Source of the DNA: Kiritimatiellaeota bacterium B1221
GTDB lineage: Bacteria; Verrucomicrobiota; Kiritimatiellia; SS1-B-03-39; UBA6053
Direction: 5' to 3'
Length of the DNA stretch: 64,000 nucleotides
Assembly (NCBI GenBank): GCA_029269125.1
Contig: JARHXX010000004.1
Coordinates: 1 to 64,000 of the forward strand
Each line of letters opens with the position of its first letter. The stretch's first letter is position 1. Both the position numbers and the translations under genes were made by a program. Under the pieces are notes generated by a model. The model saw nothing but the letters and a program-made list of their open reading frames with translations, searched no databases and had not been told where the DNA came from. Positions 45,494 through 54,156 of the stretch are shown here, piece by piece.

Positions 45494-45550
45494 GCAAGTT
45501 GCCGTGGTTCCGCTCGAGGTGATTCGGGTTGTGGATTCTATTGACTGGTG

Positions 45551-45648
45551 CAACCCCTACAGGGTTGGAAAAGGGGGGAATAGTGTCCTAGGGTAGGATC
45601 TCGTTCCTCGATCCAACCCTAGGCTGACAGGCATAACGCCTTTGGCGT
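45551..45648. repeat. Compound palindromic element with three hairpins
   Basis: Three inverted repeats occur in order: CAACCC-CTACA-GGGTTG (45551-45567), CCTAGGGT ... ACCCTAGG (45587-45623, with inner GGATC/GATCC) and ACGCC-TTT-GGCGT (45636-45648). It lies in the 248-bp gap between a lipoprotein gene and a convergent membrane protein gene. The composite form is typical of dispersed intergenic repeats; termination is a second possible role. Confidence 0.7.
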
Positions 45649-45741
45649 AGGTGGTTAACAAAACTGATGAACATATAAGTGCCAAGGTCCGATATAATAA
45701 AGGTCAGGCTCAAACATTTTTACACCGTCCAAGACAGTTCT

Positions 45742-46158
45742 TCAAAGTTGAAACGCCCATCCGACTAAAAGCACCCGTGTGGTCCATCCGAGGGTGCGAA
45801 TCCAGTTTGTGTGGACCAGGCGTTGTTGAATGGCGGGTTCAAAGGTTTGTTGGAGTTTTTGGTGGCAGGGGACTTGCAGGGCGAAAGTGCTCAGCCAGAT
45901 TGTAAAGAGGAGAGCGCCGCCAATAAAAGAGAGCAAACCCGGTTCACGAATAACCCAAAGGGTTTGTAAGGCCAATTCTGCGAGCATCACCGGCATGACC
46001 ACGGTCCCCATTCGTTGGGTGTATTCTTTGTGGCCGGCTTCGCTTTCCTCCCCATTTGACAGGTGCAGCATGGGGTAGTGCACGCGCTGGACAAACCAGA
46101 TGATCCCGCACATATAGGCCGCACAAAAGAAATGGATGTGGGCCCAGAGTGCGCTCAT
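45742..46158 (-). CDS. Conserved small integral membrane protein
   Basis: A 138-residue protein with about four hydrophobic helices and no signal sequence. The motifs FVQRVHYPMLH near the N-terminus and QVPCHQKL...LVHTNWIRTLGWTTRVLL near the C-terminus have the look of a conserved family, but I cannot name it or its function. The start overlaps the stop of the upstream 667-residue envelope protein by four bases, so the two are probably translated together. Confidence 0.7.
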   Translation of the reverse strand: MSALWAHIHFFCAAYMCGIIWFVQRVHYPMLHLSNGEESEAGHKEYTQRMGTVVMPVMLAELALQTLWVIREPGLLSFIGGALLFTIWLSTFALQVPCHQKLQQTFEPAIQQRLVHTNWIRTLGWTTRVLLVGWAFQL

Positions 46159-48158
46159 TTTGCGGGAGGAAACTCGACCAGTCCTTCCACTTCCGTGACC
46201 AGTCCCTTTTGGGTGGAGACCTCGATGGTCTGGTGAATCAGTTCGCCGAATACGGTGAAATCCGGAATTTCTAAATCGGGGTTTCCGGTTTTTAAAGCCG
46301 CGAGAGAGGCCTGAACGATTTCTGCCGCTTTTTTCTGATGTGCCGCATTTGAGTACTCCATCGCCATGGGGTCCGGAATGACTTTTGACATCAGGTTTGT
46401 AAACTGCGGGTCGGTTTTGGTTTGCAGTTCAGGGTTTCTGCTGGCCCGCACGGCATCTTTCAGCAATTGATCATCACCAATCGCCAGTAGAAAATATCCG
46501 TCGAGATAGGTGTAGCTGACCAAGTCCTTTAACAATCCGCCCTGAAGGTCGGCCGGCACCGGATAGTAGAGTTTTTGTTCTTCGAACATGACGGGTTCCG
46601 GAATCCCTTCAGGATGGAAACGGGTCATTAACCGATCGAAAGCTTCGTGAATGGCAGCTTCATTTTTCATGCCCATGCCGAACAAATAATTTTGTCCGCC
46701 GGTAGGATGTTCCATTTGCACTTTCATCATGGCTGCCGGATCTCCGCCTTTTGAGGCTTCCAGCATTTGTTCGATCACTTCAGGAGAGAAGGATTGTACC
46801 ACCAGCATGTTGCCGTCGAGATGGTCCAGAAATTGCAGCTTAAGATCAAAACCCACTTGTCCGGATGCGAGCATCCGTCCCAGTCCCATGCCGGCTGCGG
46901 CTTGCGGGGCAATGCCCATCAGCTCGGTTTCCAGGCGACTCCAGCCGTCCCCCAAGCTCCAATTGAAGCTGGAGAATTGGCCGAAGTTTCGGTGGACGAA
47001 GCCGGGAATGTCCGCTTTTGCCCCGTTGGGGTCGATCGCGATACGGGAGAGGGCGGTTTCGCGACGGAATCCACTGCGTCCGCGATAGGAGATGCCTTCG
47101 TCATTGAGTTTGATGCCGATGACGTAGGGCAGGAGGGCGTCGAGTTCCAGCCAATCCAGTACTGCTTCTCCGGTGGGAAGTTTGCCCACAAAGGGAATGG
47201 GTTCGGATTCTTCATCGGGTAATTCGGCCAAAACACCGCGGATCAAAGCATCCAGGGGGGCGAAATCCCAATAGAAAAGAGCGTCTGCGGAGCCCACATA
47301 TTCGGTCGCTTCCCGGTAGGCCGGTCGGTTGGCGAGTGAATTCTGGGGTGGGTGGCTGAGCTGGTTGAGGGATTTCACAAGGGATTCACGGCTGAAAGTG
47401 AGGACCCAAACATTCTCCTGCATCGCCCAGTGGATGGCGGGGAGGTGATCTGTGATACCGCCAAAGGTGTAAAGAGTTCGACCGTCTTTCAGGGTTTTGC
47501 TTATCCCCAGGATTTCTTCTTGGTCATTCAAAGAGGTGGAGAGCTCAGTCAGCCAGGCAAAAAGTTTCGCTTCGAGGGCTTCGCTGTCCTTGACGTCGAT
47601 CCAAATTGTAAACTGTCCCAGGATGCTGTTGAGCTCCTGCATGTCCAACTTGGCTTCTTCTTTGAGTCGCTGGGCTTGCTGTTTCAGCTCTTCGTCAGTG
47701 AGCTCCTCGTTTTCCCAGTCCTCCTCATATGTGAGGGCCATGGTTTTGCGGATTTTTTCGTTCACGCGGAAAACGGAAACCACCTCTTTGAAATTGCCTA
47801 TGGAGAAGGCGGCATCTCCGGACAAATGTTGTGAAATCTCCTGTCTGCGGCTTTCGAGGGTGCCAAGCAATTCGCGGACTTCCTGCTCCGTCAAAAAGTC
47901 TTCAGTGTCAATCCCCAGGCTCTCATCATTGGCCAGGCCGAGGTGATAGAACTGGATGACCATGGTTTTCCAGTCGATACGGTTCAGCTTTTTGGCGAGC
48001 CCGCTCTCTGCAAAGCGGGCATGGTATGCCGGCACATCGCGCGTTTCATAATACAGAAAGCTGTCGGCAGGGACTTGGGCGGAAAAGTTTCCGGCCCGAA
48101 GGAAGCTGCATCCCCCGGTTACTGTCAGCAAAAGAAGAAGGCGGGAGAGGGTCTGCAT
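46155..48158 (-). CDS. DUF3352-like exported protein
   Basis: This 667-residue protein has a hydrophobic N-terminus with a possible lipobox TGGC (Cys17). After it the sequence resembles DUF3352 proteins: PADSFLYYETRDVPAY at the start of the mature part, paired halves each with a long helix, and FTLSFS/FLLAIGDDQLLKDAV-like strands. The family has no known activity. A glutamate-rich coiled region lies at about 140-175 (YEEDWENEELTDEELKQQAQRLKEEAKL). It is third in an operon with iscA-like and 72-residue genes upstream and the small membrane protein downstream. Confidence 0.65.
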   Translation of the reverse strand: MQTLSRLLLLLTVTGGCSFLRAGNFSAQVPADSFLYYETRDVPAYHARFAESGLAKKLNRIDWKTMVIQFYHLGLANDESLGIDTEDFLTEQEVRELLGTLESRRQEISQHLSGDAAFSIGNFKEVVSVFRVNEKIRKTMALTYEEDWENEELTDEELKQQAQRLKEEAKLDMQELNSILGQFTIWIDVKDSEALEAKLFAWLTELSTSLNDQEEILGISKTLKDGRTLYTFGGITDHLPAIHWAMQENVWVLTFSRESLVKSLNQLSHPPQNSLANRPAYREATEYVGSADALFYWDFAPLDALIRGVLAELPDEESEPIPFVGKLPTGEAVLDWLELDALLPYVIGIKLNDEGISYRGRSGFRRETALSRIAIDPNGAKADIPGFVHRNFGQFSSFNWSLGDGWSRLETELMGIAPQAAAGMGLGRMLASGQVGFDLKLQFLDHLDGNMLVVQSFSPEVIEQMLEASKGGDPAAMMKVQMEHPTGGQNYLFGMGMKNEAAIHEAFDRLMTRFHPEGIPEPVMFEEQKLYYPVPADLQGGLLKDLVSYTYLDGYFLLAIGDDQLLKDAVRASRNPELQTKTDPQFTNLMSKVIPDPMAMEYSNAAHQKKAAEIVQASLAALKTGNPDLEIPDFTVFGELIHQTIEVSTQKGLVTEVEGLVEFPPAK

Positions 48159-48179
48159 GGTGCTTCCTGGGAGAGGGGC

Positions 48180-48398
48180 TTAAAATTCAGAGGATTCGTT
48201 CAGGTGTTCAATAATGGTAAAAGCGATGGTCGCCTGTTCGTTGCGGCTGTAGTCTTTTTCGAGCCGGGCGACGGCCTCACGGATTTTCTTTCCGCTGTCT
48301 GACTCTTCGTTGAGCATGTTTCGGGCCTGGTCCATCTGGTGTTGATTAAAACAGTATACAGATTTACCGCCGGTGAGATCGATGGGTTTGAGGCTCAT
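48180..48398 (-). CDS. Small hypothetical protein, 72 residues
   Basis: The ATG at 48398 is preferred, because the ten earlier codons overlap the iscA-like gene end. The product MSLKPIDLTGGKSVYCFNQ... is soluble and charged, with helices around QMDQARNML and KIREAVARLEKDY. I do not recognise a family. It sits 5 bp after the IscA-like gene and 21 bp before the DUF3352-like gene. This tight spacing is the main support for its being real. Confidence 0.6.
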   Translation of the reverse strand: MSLKPIDLTGGKSVYCFNQHQMDQARNMLNEESDSGKKIREAVARLEKDYSRNEQATIAFTIIEHLNESSEF

Positions 48399-48403
48399 AG
48401 TTC

Positions 48404-48724
48404 TTATCCTGCGAAGCTGGCACCGCAACCGCAGGAGCCGCTGGCATTGGGGTTGGTGAAACGGAATCCGGAGCGGATGAGGTCGTCACTGAAATCGATT
48501 TTGAGGCCTTCGAGAAAGATGGCACTGCCTTCATCGGTGACGATCCGCAGGGTGTCATTTTCGAATACCGCCACATCGTTGGCGCCAAAATCTGTATCCA
48601 CGGCAGCGGTGTAGGTCATGCCTGAGCATCCGCCGGGCACCACGTTGATGCGGAGGAATCCGTTTTCTCCCAGGTCAAGTTTTGCCAGTTCTTCCTGGCC
48701 GCGTTCGGTAATATCAATGGTCAT
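48404..48724 (-). CDS. IscA/ErpA-type iron-sulfur carrier
   Basis: A 106-residue A-type carrier with the three conserved cysteines: one in VPGGCSGMTY (Cys33) and two in SCGCGASF near the C-terminus. Such proteins receive Fe-S clusters from a scaffold and hand them to target enzymes. Length and motif positions match IscA/ErpA/SufA. No other isc or suf gene is in the window. It heads a minus-strand operon of otherwise uncharacterised envelope genes. Confidence 0.94.
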   Translation of the reverse strand: MTIDITERGQEELAKLDLGENGFLRINVVPGGCSGMTYTAAVDTDFGANDVAVFENDTLRIVTDEGSAIFLEGLKIDFSDDLIRSGFRFTNPNASGSCGCGASFAG

Positions 48725-48924
48725 AAAAGTCTCCTGAATTTATTGGCTGACAAGATAGTGCAGGGGATAGCCAATGTCAAGGGGATGGGGAGGCTGTGAA
48801 CTTGGTTTGATTCTTCTATGAATATACCTTGCGCCGTGTATGAGATAAAGGACTTGGTGGGGGAGGGTGGACTATGATAGTTTCACCAGGTTACGGCTTA
48901 CTAACCTCTTGAAAGAGATATTAT

Positions 48925-49350
48925 ATGACAAAACGTATGTGGATAATTTTTACGAAGGTATTTATTGTGGGGACTTCATTTTGTTTGCCTGCTCAGGCGG
49001 AGGGAGGTGGTTGGATTTGTCCGCGTCTAAACGTAGTACCTATAGAAAAAAAGATTCAGGAAATTATGATTGAAGAAGCCGAGTATCGTGAGGAGTCCTT
49101 GAGTGAAGTTGTTGGAAGTCTAGTTGATTTCAGCCGAAAATTGGATCCTGATGGGATTGGGGTGCATATCATACTGGTAATTCCTCCAGGTACGGACCGT
49201 GATGATTTTTTAAGTGAAATCCCCCCCTTAACGTTGTCCTTGAAGAAGGTAACATTAGAAGATGCTCTTAAACTTATTACACAGCTTACGGGTTTCACTT
49301 ATCGAATAGATCGGAATATGGTGCTGATTGAAAGTAAACCGATAAATTAA
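48925..49350 (+). CDS. Small secreted protein with secretin-type STN-like domain
   Basis: A 141-residue protein with a signal peptide (KVFIVGTSFCLPAQA). The C-terminal 45 residues read PPLTLSLKKVTLEDALKLITQLTGFTYRIDRNMVLIES, the pattern of the secretin/TonB short N-terminal (STN) domain or the N1-like repeat of secretins. No secretin beta-barrel follows. The middle part has KIQEIMIEEAEYREESLSEVVGSLVDFS, which resembles a second, looser copy. GAAAGAGA precedes the ATG. It could be a remnant of a secretin gene or a stand-alone envelope adaptor. Confidence 0.7.
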   Translation: MTKRMWIIFTKVFIVGTSFCLPAQAEGGGWICPRLNVVPIEKKIQEIMIEEAEYREESLSEVVGSLVDFSRKLDPDGIGVHIILVIPPGTDRDDFLSEIPPLTLSLKKVTLEDALKLITQLTGFTYRIDRNMVLIESKPIN

Positions 49351-49414
49351 GTATTAGAGATTCCCGCGGGGAAATACCGAGGCTTTTCCTCGTAGGAGCC
49401 TTTGAAACAGGGGC

Positions 49415-49813
49415 TTACATAGAATGAAAACCAATCATATTGCCTTCGGTATCCTGGGCGAGGCTGATGGAGCCGTGCTCCCCAATTGACATTTTTTCTT
49501 TGATGAGGGTTCCTCCATTTTCGACTACCCGGGAAGCTTCGACTGCGCAGTCTTCACTCGCAAAGTAGACCAAGGTGCCACCCGTTCCGGCAGTGAAGCC
49601 TTCCATTTTGACCAGCATGCCGCAGGCACCATAGCTGTTCATGGCGTCCTCTTTATCCGAAGGAAAGCTCCACATTTCCATTTCAGAACCCATTTCTTCT
49701 GTGGGAGGAGGCATTTTTTCCATCGTGATGTTGAGTACGGCCTCATAGAATTTTTTGGCACGTTCCATATCTGTTACGTAAATTTCAAACCATACGACTG
49801 CATTCGGCTTCAT
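49415..49813 (-). CDS. VOC (glyoxalase/bleomycin resistance) family protein
   Basis: A 132-residue protein with two beta-alpha-beta-beta-beta modules: VVWFEIYVTDMERAKKFYEAVLNI at the start and VYFASEDCAVEASRVVENGGTLIKEKMSIGEHGSISLAQDTEGNMIGFHS at the end. This is the vicinal oxygen chelate fold of the predicted enzyme class common in bacteria. A specific reaction cannot be assigned. It follows the DUF212 gene by 50 bp on the same strand. Confidence 0.9.
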   Translation of the reverse strand: MKPNAVVWFEIYVTDMERAKKFYEAVLNITMEKMPPPTEEMGSEMEMWSFPSDKEDAMNSYGACGMLVKMEGFTAGTGGTLVYFASEDCAVEASRVVENGGTLIKEKMSIGEHGSISLAQDTEGNMIGFHSM

Positions 49814-49863
49814 AAAAGGTTCCTTGATTTGGGTTGAGGAATGAATGTTTTTTTGCGGGGTGT

Positions 49864-50313
49864 TTAAACCAGACAGCCCACCACAATGCCCACCGTCATG
49901 CCGGCAAAAACTTCGACCCGGGTGTGGCCGAGGAGTTCTTTGAGTTTGGTTTGGGAAACGTGATGTTTACTCATCACTTCTTCGACTATTTGGTTTAGGA
50001 TGGCGGCCTGTTCTCCGGCCGCGCGGCGGACACTTTGGGCATCAAACATCACAATCATGGCAAACCACATGGCTAACGCGAAAATGGCGCTGTGAAATCC
50101 GTTGTCGAGGCCGATTTTGGTGGCCAGCCCGCAGACGCTGGCTGAATGGGCGGAGGGCATGCCACCGGTACTCACAAAGTAGGTGAAGTCAAACCGTTTG
50201 GACTTCACCACTTCGGTGGTGAATTTAATGAACTGTGCCACAAGCCATGCCAGCAGAGCGGCTTTGACTGCTCCGTTGCCCCAGTCAGACTGAAATGCGA
50301 GTGGCAGCATCAT
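49864..50313 (-). CDS. Divergent PAP2 family (DUF212) membrane protein
   Basis: The true gene starts at an ATG at 50313 or 50310; the long upstream extension of the reading frame lies in another frame of the sugar kinase gene and is not coding. The 149-residue product has about four membrane segments and the family motif FVSTGGMPSAHSASVCGLAT, with RRAAGEQA and LKELLGHTRVEVFAG, as in divergent phosphatidic-acid-phosphatase-like proteins. It begins 1 bp after the kinase stop. Phosphatase activity is not assured for this family. Confidence 0.9.
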   Translation of the reverse strand: MMLPLAFQSDWGNGAVKAALLAWLVAQFIKFTTEVVKSKRFDFTYFVSTGGMPSAHSASVCGLATKIGLDNGFHSAIFALAMWFAMIVMFDAQSVRRAAGEQAAILNQIVEEVMSKHHVSQTKLKELLGHTRVEVFAGMTVGIVVGCLV

Positions 50314-50314
50314 G

Positions 50315-51391
50315 CTATCGCCGTACGCGGGCGTTGCCTTTCCAGATACTCCAGACCTGTTCTTCGTCGGCGGGTTGTCCGTAGTCCGTGAGTTGGGTTG
50401 CGGCCATTGCGCCACTGGCCCAGCCGAACTGGGCGGATTTTTCGGCGTTCCAGCCCTTGAGGAATCCGTAGAGAAGTCCGCCCACGAAACCGTCACCACC
50501 GCCAATACGGTCGAGCACGTAGATATCGCGGGGTTCCACGATCTGCCATTCATCTTCGCAGGCCACGATGCAGCCCCAGAGATGGTGATTGGCGTGAACC
50601 ACTTCCCGCAGGGTGGTGGCAAACACGGTGGTGTCAGGAAATTTCTGCTTGGCGTTGGCGATCATGCCTTTGAAGGAATCGATTTTTGCCGCCAGATCTT
50701 CGCCACCGGCTTCCGGGCCTTCCACGCCCAGACAGAGTTGGAAGTCTTCTTCGTTTCCGACCAGAATATCAGTGAGAGAAGCGATTTCATTGAAGATGGC
50801 ATGGAGTTCCTCTTCCCGGTCCTGCCAGAAGCTGGCGCGGTGGTTCAGGTCGAAGGAAATCAGACTGCCGTTCTTTTTGGCGATGCGGGCGATATCCAGG
50901 CAGAACTTTCCGGTTTCGGGGGAGAGGGCGGCGATGAGACCGGAGAGGTGGACGACCTGTACGCCTTCTTCGACAAAGATACGTTCGAGGTCAAAATCCT
51001 CGGTGCTGAGGGTGCGGCCGACTTCGCCGGCGCGGTCGTTCTGTACCCGGGGGCCGCGGGATCCGAATCCGGAGTCTGCCAAATTAAACTGGTGACGGTA
51101 GCCCCAAGGGCCTCCCTGCGGAATGTGGGGGCCTTCCACATCGATGTGGCGGGCGGCGAGATTGTCTAAAATCAGACGTGAAACCGGGCTGCCTTCCACG
51201 AATTTGCTTAAAATCTTTACCGGGAGTCCGAGGTGGGAAGCGACGCTGACCACATTGGATTCCGCACTGGTGACCTGCATGTTCACCCGATTGGCGGTGT
51301 GGAAAGGCTGCCCGTCTTCGGGGGTGAGACGGAGGCCCATGCTGGTGGGGGTTAATAAGGCTGTTTTTGCGTTGGGTTTAAGCTGAATCAT
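50315..51391 (-). CDS. PfkB-family kinase, 2-keto-3-deoxygluconate kinase-like
   Basis: A 358-residue PfkB-fold kinase. The substrate lid and anion hole are recognisable, but the normal GAGD motif reads GGGD in DRIGGGDGFVGGLLYG, a variant I associate with 2-keto-3-deoxygluconate kinases. FDLNHRASFW and LVGNEEDF support the same group. The reaction would be ATP-dependent 6-phosphorylation of KDG in uronate/pectin use. A GH2 glucuronidase-like gene is in the same window, but 50 kb away. The gene leads a small operon with DUF212 and the VOC protein. Confidence 0.82.
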   Translation of the reverse strand: MIQLKPNAKTALLTPTSMGLRLTPEDGQPFHTANRVNMQVTSAESNVVSVASHLGLPVKILSKFVEGSPVSRLILDNLAARHIDVEGPHIPQGGPWGYRHQFNLADSGFGSRGPRVQNDRAGEVGRTLSTEDFDLERIFVEEGVQVVHLSGLIAALSPETGKFCLDIARIAKKNGSLISFDLNHRASFWQDREEELHAIFNEIASLTDILVGNEEDFQLCLGVEGPEAGGEDLAAKIDSFKGMIANAKQKFPDTTVFATTLREVVHANHHLWGCIVACEDEWQIVEPRDIYVLDRIGGGDGFVGGLLYGFLKGWNAEKSAQFGWASGAMAATQLTDYGQPADEEQVWSIWKGNARVRR

Positions 51392-51558
51392 TAAAAAAAC
51401 TCCTGATTTATAGAAGACGGGACCTTGTAGAAAAAAGGGGGGAATGCCAAGTTCATTCCTGCAAATGTTGCAATTCTTGGTTTAAGTGCGAAGAAGTCTT
51501 GAACATTATCTTTTTTTTGAATGTCTTACCTCATTCTATCCACATCACTGATATATTT

Positions 51559-53715
51559 ATGAAACTTTTCTCTTCTCTTCTTTTCGCCGGCTTGTTGATA
51601 CATGGACTGATTCTCTCTGCGGAGGAAATTCAGCTACAGGCAAATGCAACGCAAGTCACCCGACTGGTGACGCATGCGCTGCCGGCAAGTCACCTGAGTC
51701 ATCAACCGCTGTCGGAAAGTTTGATGCGCCGCACGCTGGATAATTTTTTACGCTCTCTGGATTATGACCGCTCATTGTTTATGGCGGAGGATGTGGTTGC
51801 GCTCCGCAAACAGGCTATGGATATGCAGGCGGATCTGGAAAGAGGCGATGTATCCATCGCTTACGAAACCTTTGAGCTGTTGAAGGAACGGGCCGCCAAC
51901 CGGGTGGCATATGTGGATAAACTTTTGGAGCAGGGCTTTGACCTTGAGGTGGACGAAGATTACGTGTGGCGCAGAAAAGATGCCGCATGGAGCGCAAACG
52001 AAGCGGAATGGGATGAGTTGTGGCGCAAAAAAGTGAAAAATGAATATATCGGTCTGCTGGTGAGCCAGAAAATGCGTGAACTGGATGCGGAAGAAGAGGC
52101 TGCTGAAAAAGCGGCCAAGGCTTTAGATGACGTCGAAGTGGAGGTGGAGGAAAGCCCCGGGGTTGATGAAGTGGAGATTGAGGCGGAGGTCGAAGTAGAG
52201 GTGGATGTGAAATCGGATATCGATCTCAGTCCTGAAGAACGGATTCGCAAACGGTATACCCAATTTATGGAGGTGCTGAACGGCCATGATTCGGAATATG
52301 TGCTGGGCATGTACTTGAGCAGTCTGGCCAGTGCCTACGATGCACACTCCAGCTATTTGTCCCCCCGCCGCGAGGAAGATTTTGATATTCAAATGCGTTT
52401 GTCGCTCACCGGGATTGGCGCGGAGCTGACCTATGATGAGGGTGCCGCCAAAATTAACAAAGTGATGAAGGGCGGCCCTGCGGATATGGATGGCCGCTTG
52501 CAGAGTGGTGACAAAATTATTGCGGTGCAACAGAAAGGGGAAGAACCGGTGGATATTCTCTACTGGCCTTTATATAAATCTGTCCGCTTGATTCGGGGGC
52601 CCATTGGGTCGACGGTGATCTTGCATGTGATTCCGGCCAGTGATGCCACGGGAACCCAGGTGCGATTGATTGAAATTGTCCGCGATGAAATCAAACTTGA
52701 AGAAAAAGAAGCTAAATCGATGGTGTATGATTTAGAGAAAGACGAAAAGTCTTATAAACTCGGAATTATCAATCTTCCTGATTTCTATGCCGATTTTAAT
52801 GGCGGAAAGGAAGCGACCAGTTCGGCTGCGGATGTGAAACGGTTGTTGGAAGGTCTTAATGAAGAGGGGGTCGACGGCCTGGTGCTCGATCTGCGGAATA
52901 ATGGCGGAGGCAGTCTGCGGGACTGTGTGGATATGACCGGTCTGTTTATTGAAAGTGGGGTGGTGGTGCAGGTGAAGTCCGGTCAGCGGGTTTCGGTGAT
53001 GATGGATCCGGATGATGATATTCTGTTCGACAAACCCATGGTGGTTTTGGTGAATAAATTAAGCGCTTCCGCTTCTGAAATTCTGGCGGCGGCTTTGCAG
53101 GACTACGGGCGGGCGGTGATCGTCGGCGATTCTAAAACCCATGGCAAAGGAACGGTACAGAGTCTGATGCCCCTGGACCGCAAAGATGAAAGTATGGGGG
53201 CCTTGAAAGTGACCACGGCCGGATTTTACCGGGTCGATGGACGTTCGACCCAATTGAAAGGAGTCAGTCCGGATATTGTGATTCGCACGCCTACCGATGT
53301 AATGGAGCTGGGGGAGGAGTACCTTCCCAATGTATTGCCCTGGTCCTGGGTGGCTCCCATTTCCGGTTTCCCTGCCTACGGGGATTTGCGTGAAACCAAC
53401 GAAAAATTACTGGAGCTCTCACGTGCCCGGCTGGAACAAAATGAAAAATTTCATTTCTATCAGGACAAGGTCGACCGTCTGGCCGAGCGGGTTCAGCGCC
53501 TGGAGGTATCTTTGAACTTTGAAAGCCGTCTGGATCAGATGAAAGCGGACCGTGAATTAGACAAGCTTCAGGACAAAGGTTTGGTGGTTGCGGATGAAAA
53601 TCCGGATGATGAAGAAGATGAAGAAATGGATGAAGCCGAAATTCAGCCTGAAAAAGATATGATTCTTAAAGAGGGATTGGAAATTTTGGCAGATCTGATT
53701 GCGCTTACGGCTTGA
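51559..53715 (+). CDS. prc: Tail-specific (C-terminal processing) protease, S41
   Basis: From the ATG at 51559, which opens a signal peptide (MKLFSSLLFAGLLIHGLILSA), the product is 718 residues. It has an N-terminal helical domain (about 25-275), a PDZ domain (about 281-375; GIGAELTYDEGAAKINKVMKGGPAD) and the S41 core. The catalytic dyad is Ser504 (in LSASASEI) and Lys530 (THGKG), as in E. coli Prc. Two acidic insertions are unusual: a Val/Glu/Asp-rich tract (about 192-222) and DEEDEEMDEAE near the end. It should act in the periplasm on unfolded C-termini. A terminator follows. Confidence 0.93.
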   Translation: MKLFSSLLFAGLLIHGLILSAEEIQLQANATQVTRLVTHALPASHLSHQPLSESLMRRTLDNFLRSLDYDRSLFMAEDVVALRKQAMDMQADLERGDVSIAYETFELLKERAANRVAYVDKLLEQGFDLEVDEDYVWRRKDAAWSANEAEWDELWRKKVKNEYIGLLVSQKMRELDAEEEAAEKAAKALDDVEVEVEESPGVDEVEIEAEVEVEVDVKSDIDLSPEERIRKRYTQFMEVLNGHDSEYVLGMYLSSLASAYDAHSSYLSPRREEDFDIQMRLSLTGIGAELTYDEGAAKINKVMKGGPADMDGRLQSGDKIIAVQQKGEEPVDILYWPLYKSVRLIRGPIGSTVILHVIPASDATGTQVRLIEIVRDEIKLEEKEAKSMVYDLEKDEKSYKLGIINLPDFYADFNGGKEATSSAADVKRLLEGLNEEGVDGLVLDLRNNGGGSLRDCVDMTGLFIESGVVVQVKSGQRVSVMMDPDDDILFDKPMVVLVNKLSASASEILAAALQDYGRAVIVGDSKTHGKGTVQSLMPLDRKDESMGALKVTTAGFYRVDGRSTQLKGVSPDIVIRTPTDVMELGEEYLPNVLPWSWVAPISGFPAYGDLRETNEKLLELSRARLEQNEKFHFYQDKVDRLAERVQRLEVSLNFESRLDQMKADRELDKLQDKGLVVADENPDDEEDEEMDEAEIQPEKDMILKEGLEILADLIALTA

Positions 53716-53738
53716 TGTTCTTCTTCAACGCTTCTTAG

Positions 53739-53763
53739 GCCCTGTTTTTTGCAGGGCGTTTGA
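53739..53763 (+). terminator. Terminator of prc
   Basis: GCCCTG and CAGGGC pair across a 7-base T-rich loop 23 bp after the prc stop, followed by GTTTGAGTTTT. The U-rich tail is imperfect but adequate. Confidence 0.75.
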
Positions 53764-54156
53764 GTTTTGGGTCCTCTGTCAGTAACGGTGCGGAATGGCG
53801 ACGGGAGAGAACCAGGGTACAGCATGCCGTAAACCGGGTGTGCAGTCTGGCAGGGCGGGTCAAAACTTTCCCTCCAGGGATCACGCCCATTCGCGAAGCG
53901 GCCGGGAAGTCCCCATCCTTGAGCCGTCCGCTTGCCGCAAGTCTCGAAAGGAAAATCCCGGAATTGAGGGTATGTCCAAAATACCTTGGTCAGCAGACCT
54001 GTGGCCCGCAAGGGGCGGGGAAAAGCATGTGCCCAGCCCGCGCAGGCGCTGGCTGGGCTGAGATTTGGTTCAGCCTTCAGCAGGACAAACTAAAATCATA
54101 CTCTATGATTATGAGAATATTCGCGGTCTCGGGCAAAGACGATAAGCCCGCAGAAA
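53764..54156. other. Structured gene-free region between prc and dnaA
   Basis: About 390 bp between convergent genes has no credible coding frame but many inverted repeats: GGGCG/CGCCC enclosing TCCC/GGGA (about 53853-53887), GCGAAGCGG/CCGCTTGC with one bulge (about 53892-53936), GGTAT/ATACC (about 53970-53986), CCCGC/GCGGG (54005-54019), GCCCAGCC/GGCTGGGC (54031-54058) and AATCATA/TATGATT (54094-54110). GGTC..CTG near 53770 can pair with CAG..GACC near 53993 to close the first set. The last hairpins probably terminate dnaA. The rest could be a non-coding RNA or an old repeat; strand undecided. Confidence 0.4.

Noticed and set aside
50314-50622. N-terminal 103 residues of the long DUF212 reading frame
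   Set aside because: They overlap the sugar kinase in another frame, are proline/serine-rich and unrelated to the family; two ATGs at 50310-50313 give the normal length.
53764-54011. Cobalamin riboswitch
   Set aside because: Fragments such as GCCGGGAAG and CAGCAGACCTG recall B12-box pieces, but spacing is wrong, the CCCGCAACTGT core is missing and no gene lies downstream in the right orientation.
53643-54011. 122-residue minus-strand frame between prc and dnaA
   Set aside because: It runs antisense into the prc 3' end, has no ribosome site, and its composition (Pro, Arg, Cys, Gly) fits structured RNA or non-coding DNA better than protein.
53764-54110. RNase P RNA, tmRNA, SRP RNA or 6S RNA
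   Set aside because: None of the hallmark cores (GAGGAAAGTCC, the tRNA-like ends of tmRNA, the SRP GGAA tetraloop region) was found on either strand; 6S cannot be excluded but the single long bulged stem is not evident.
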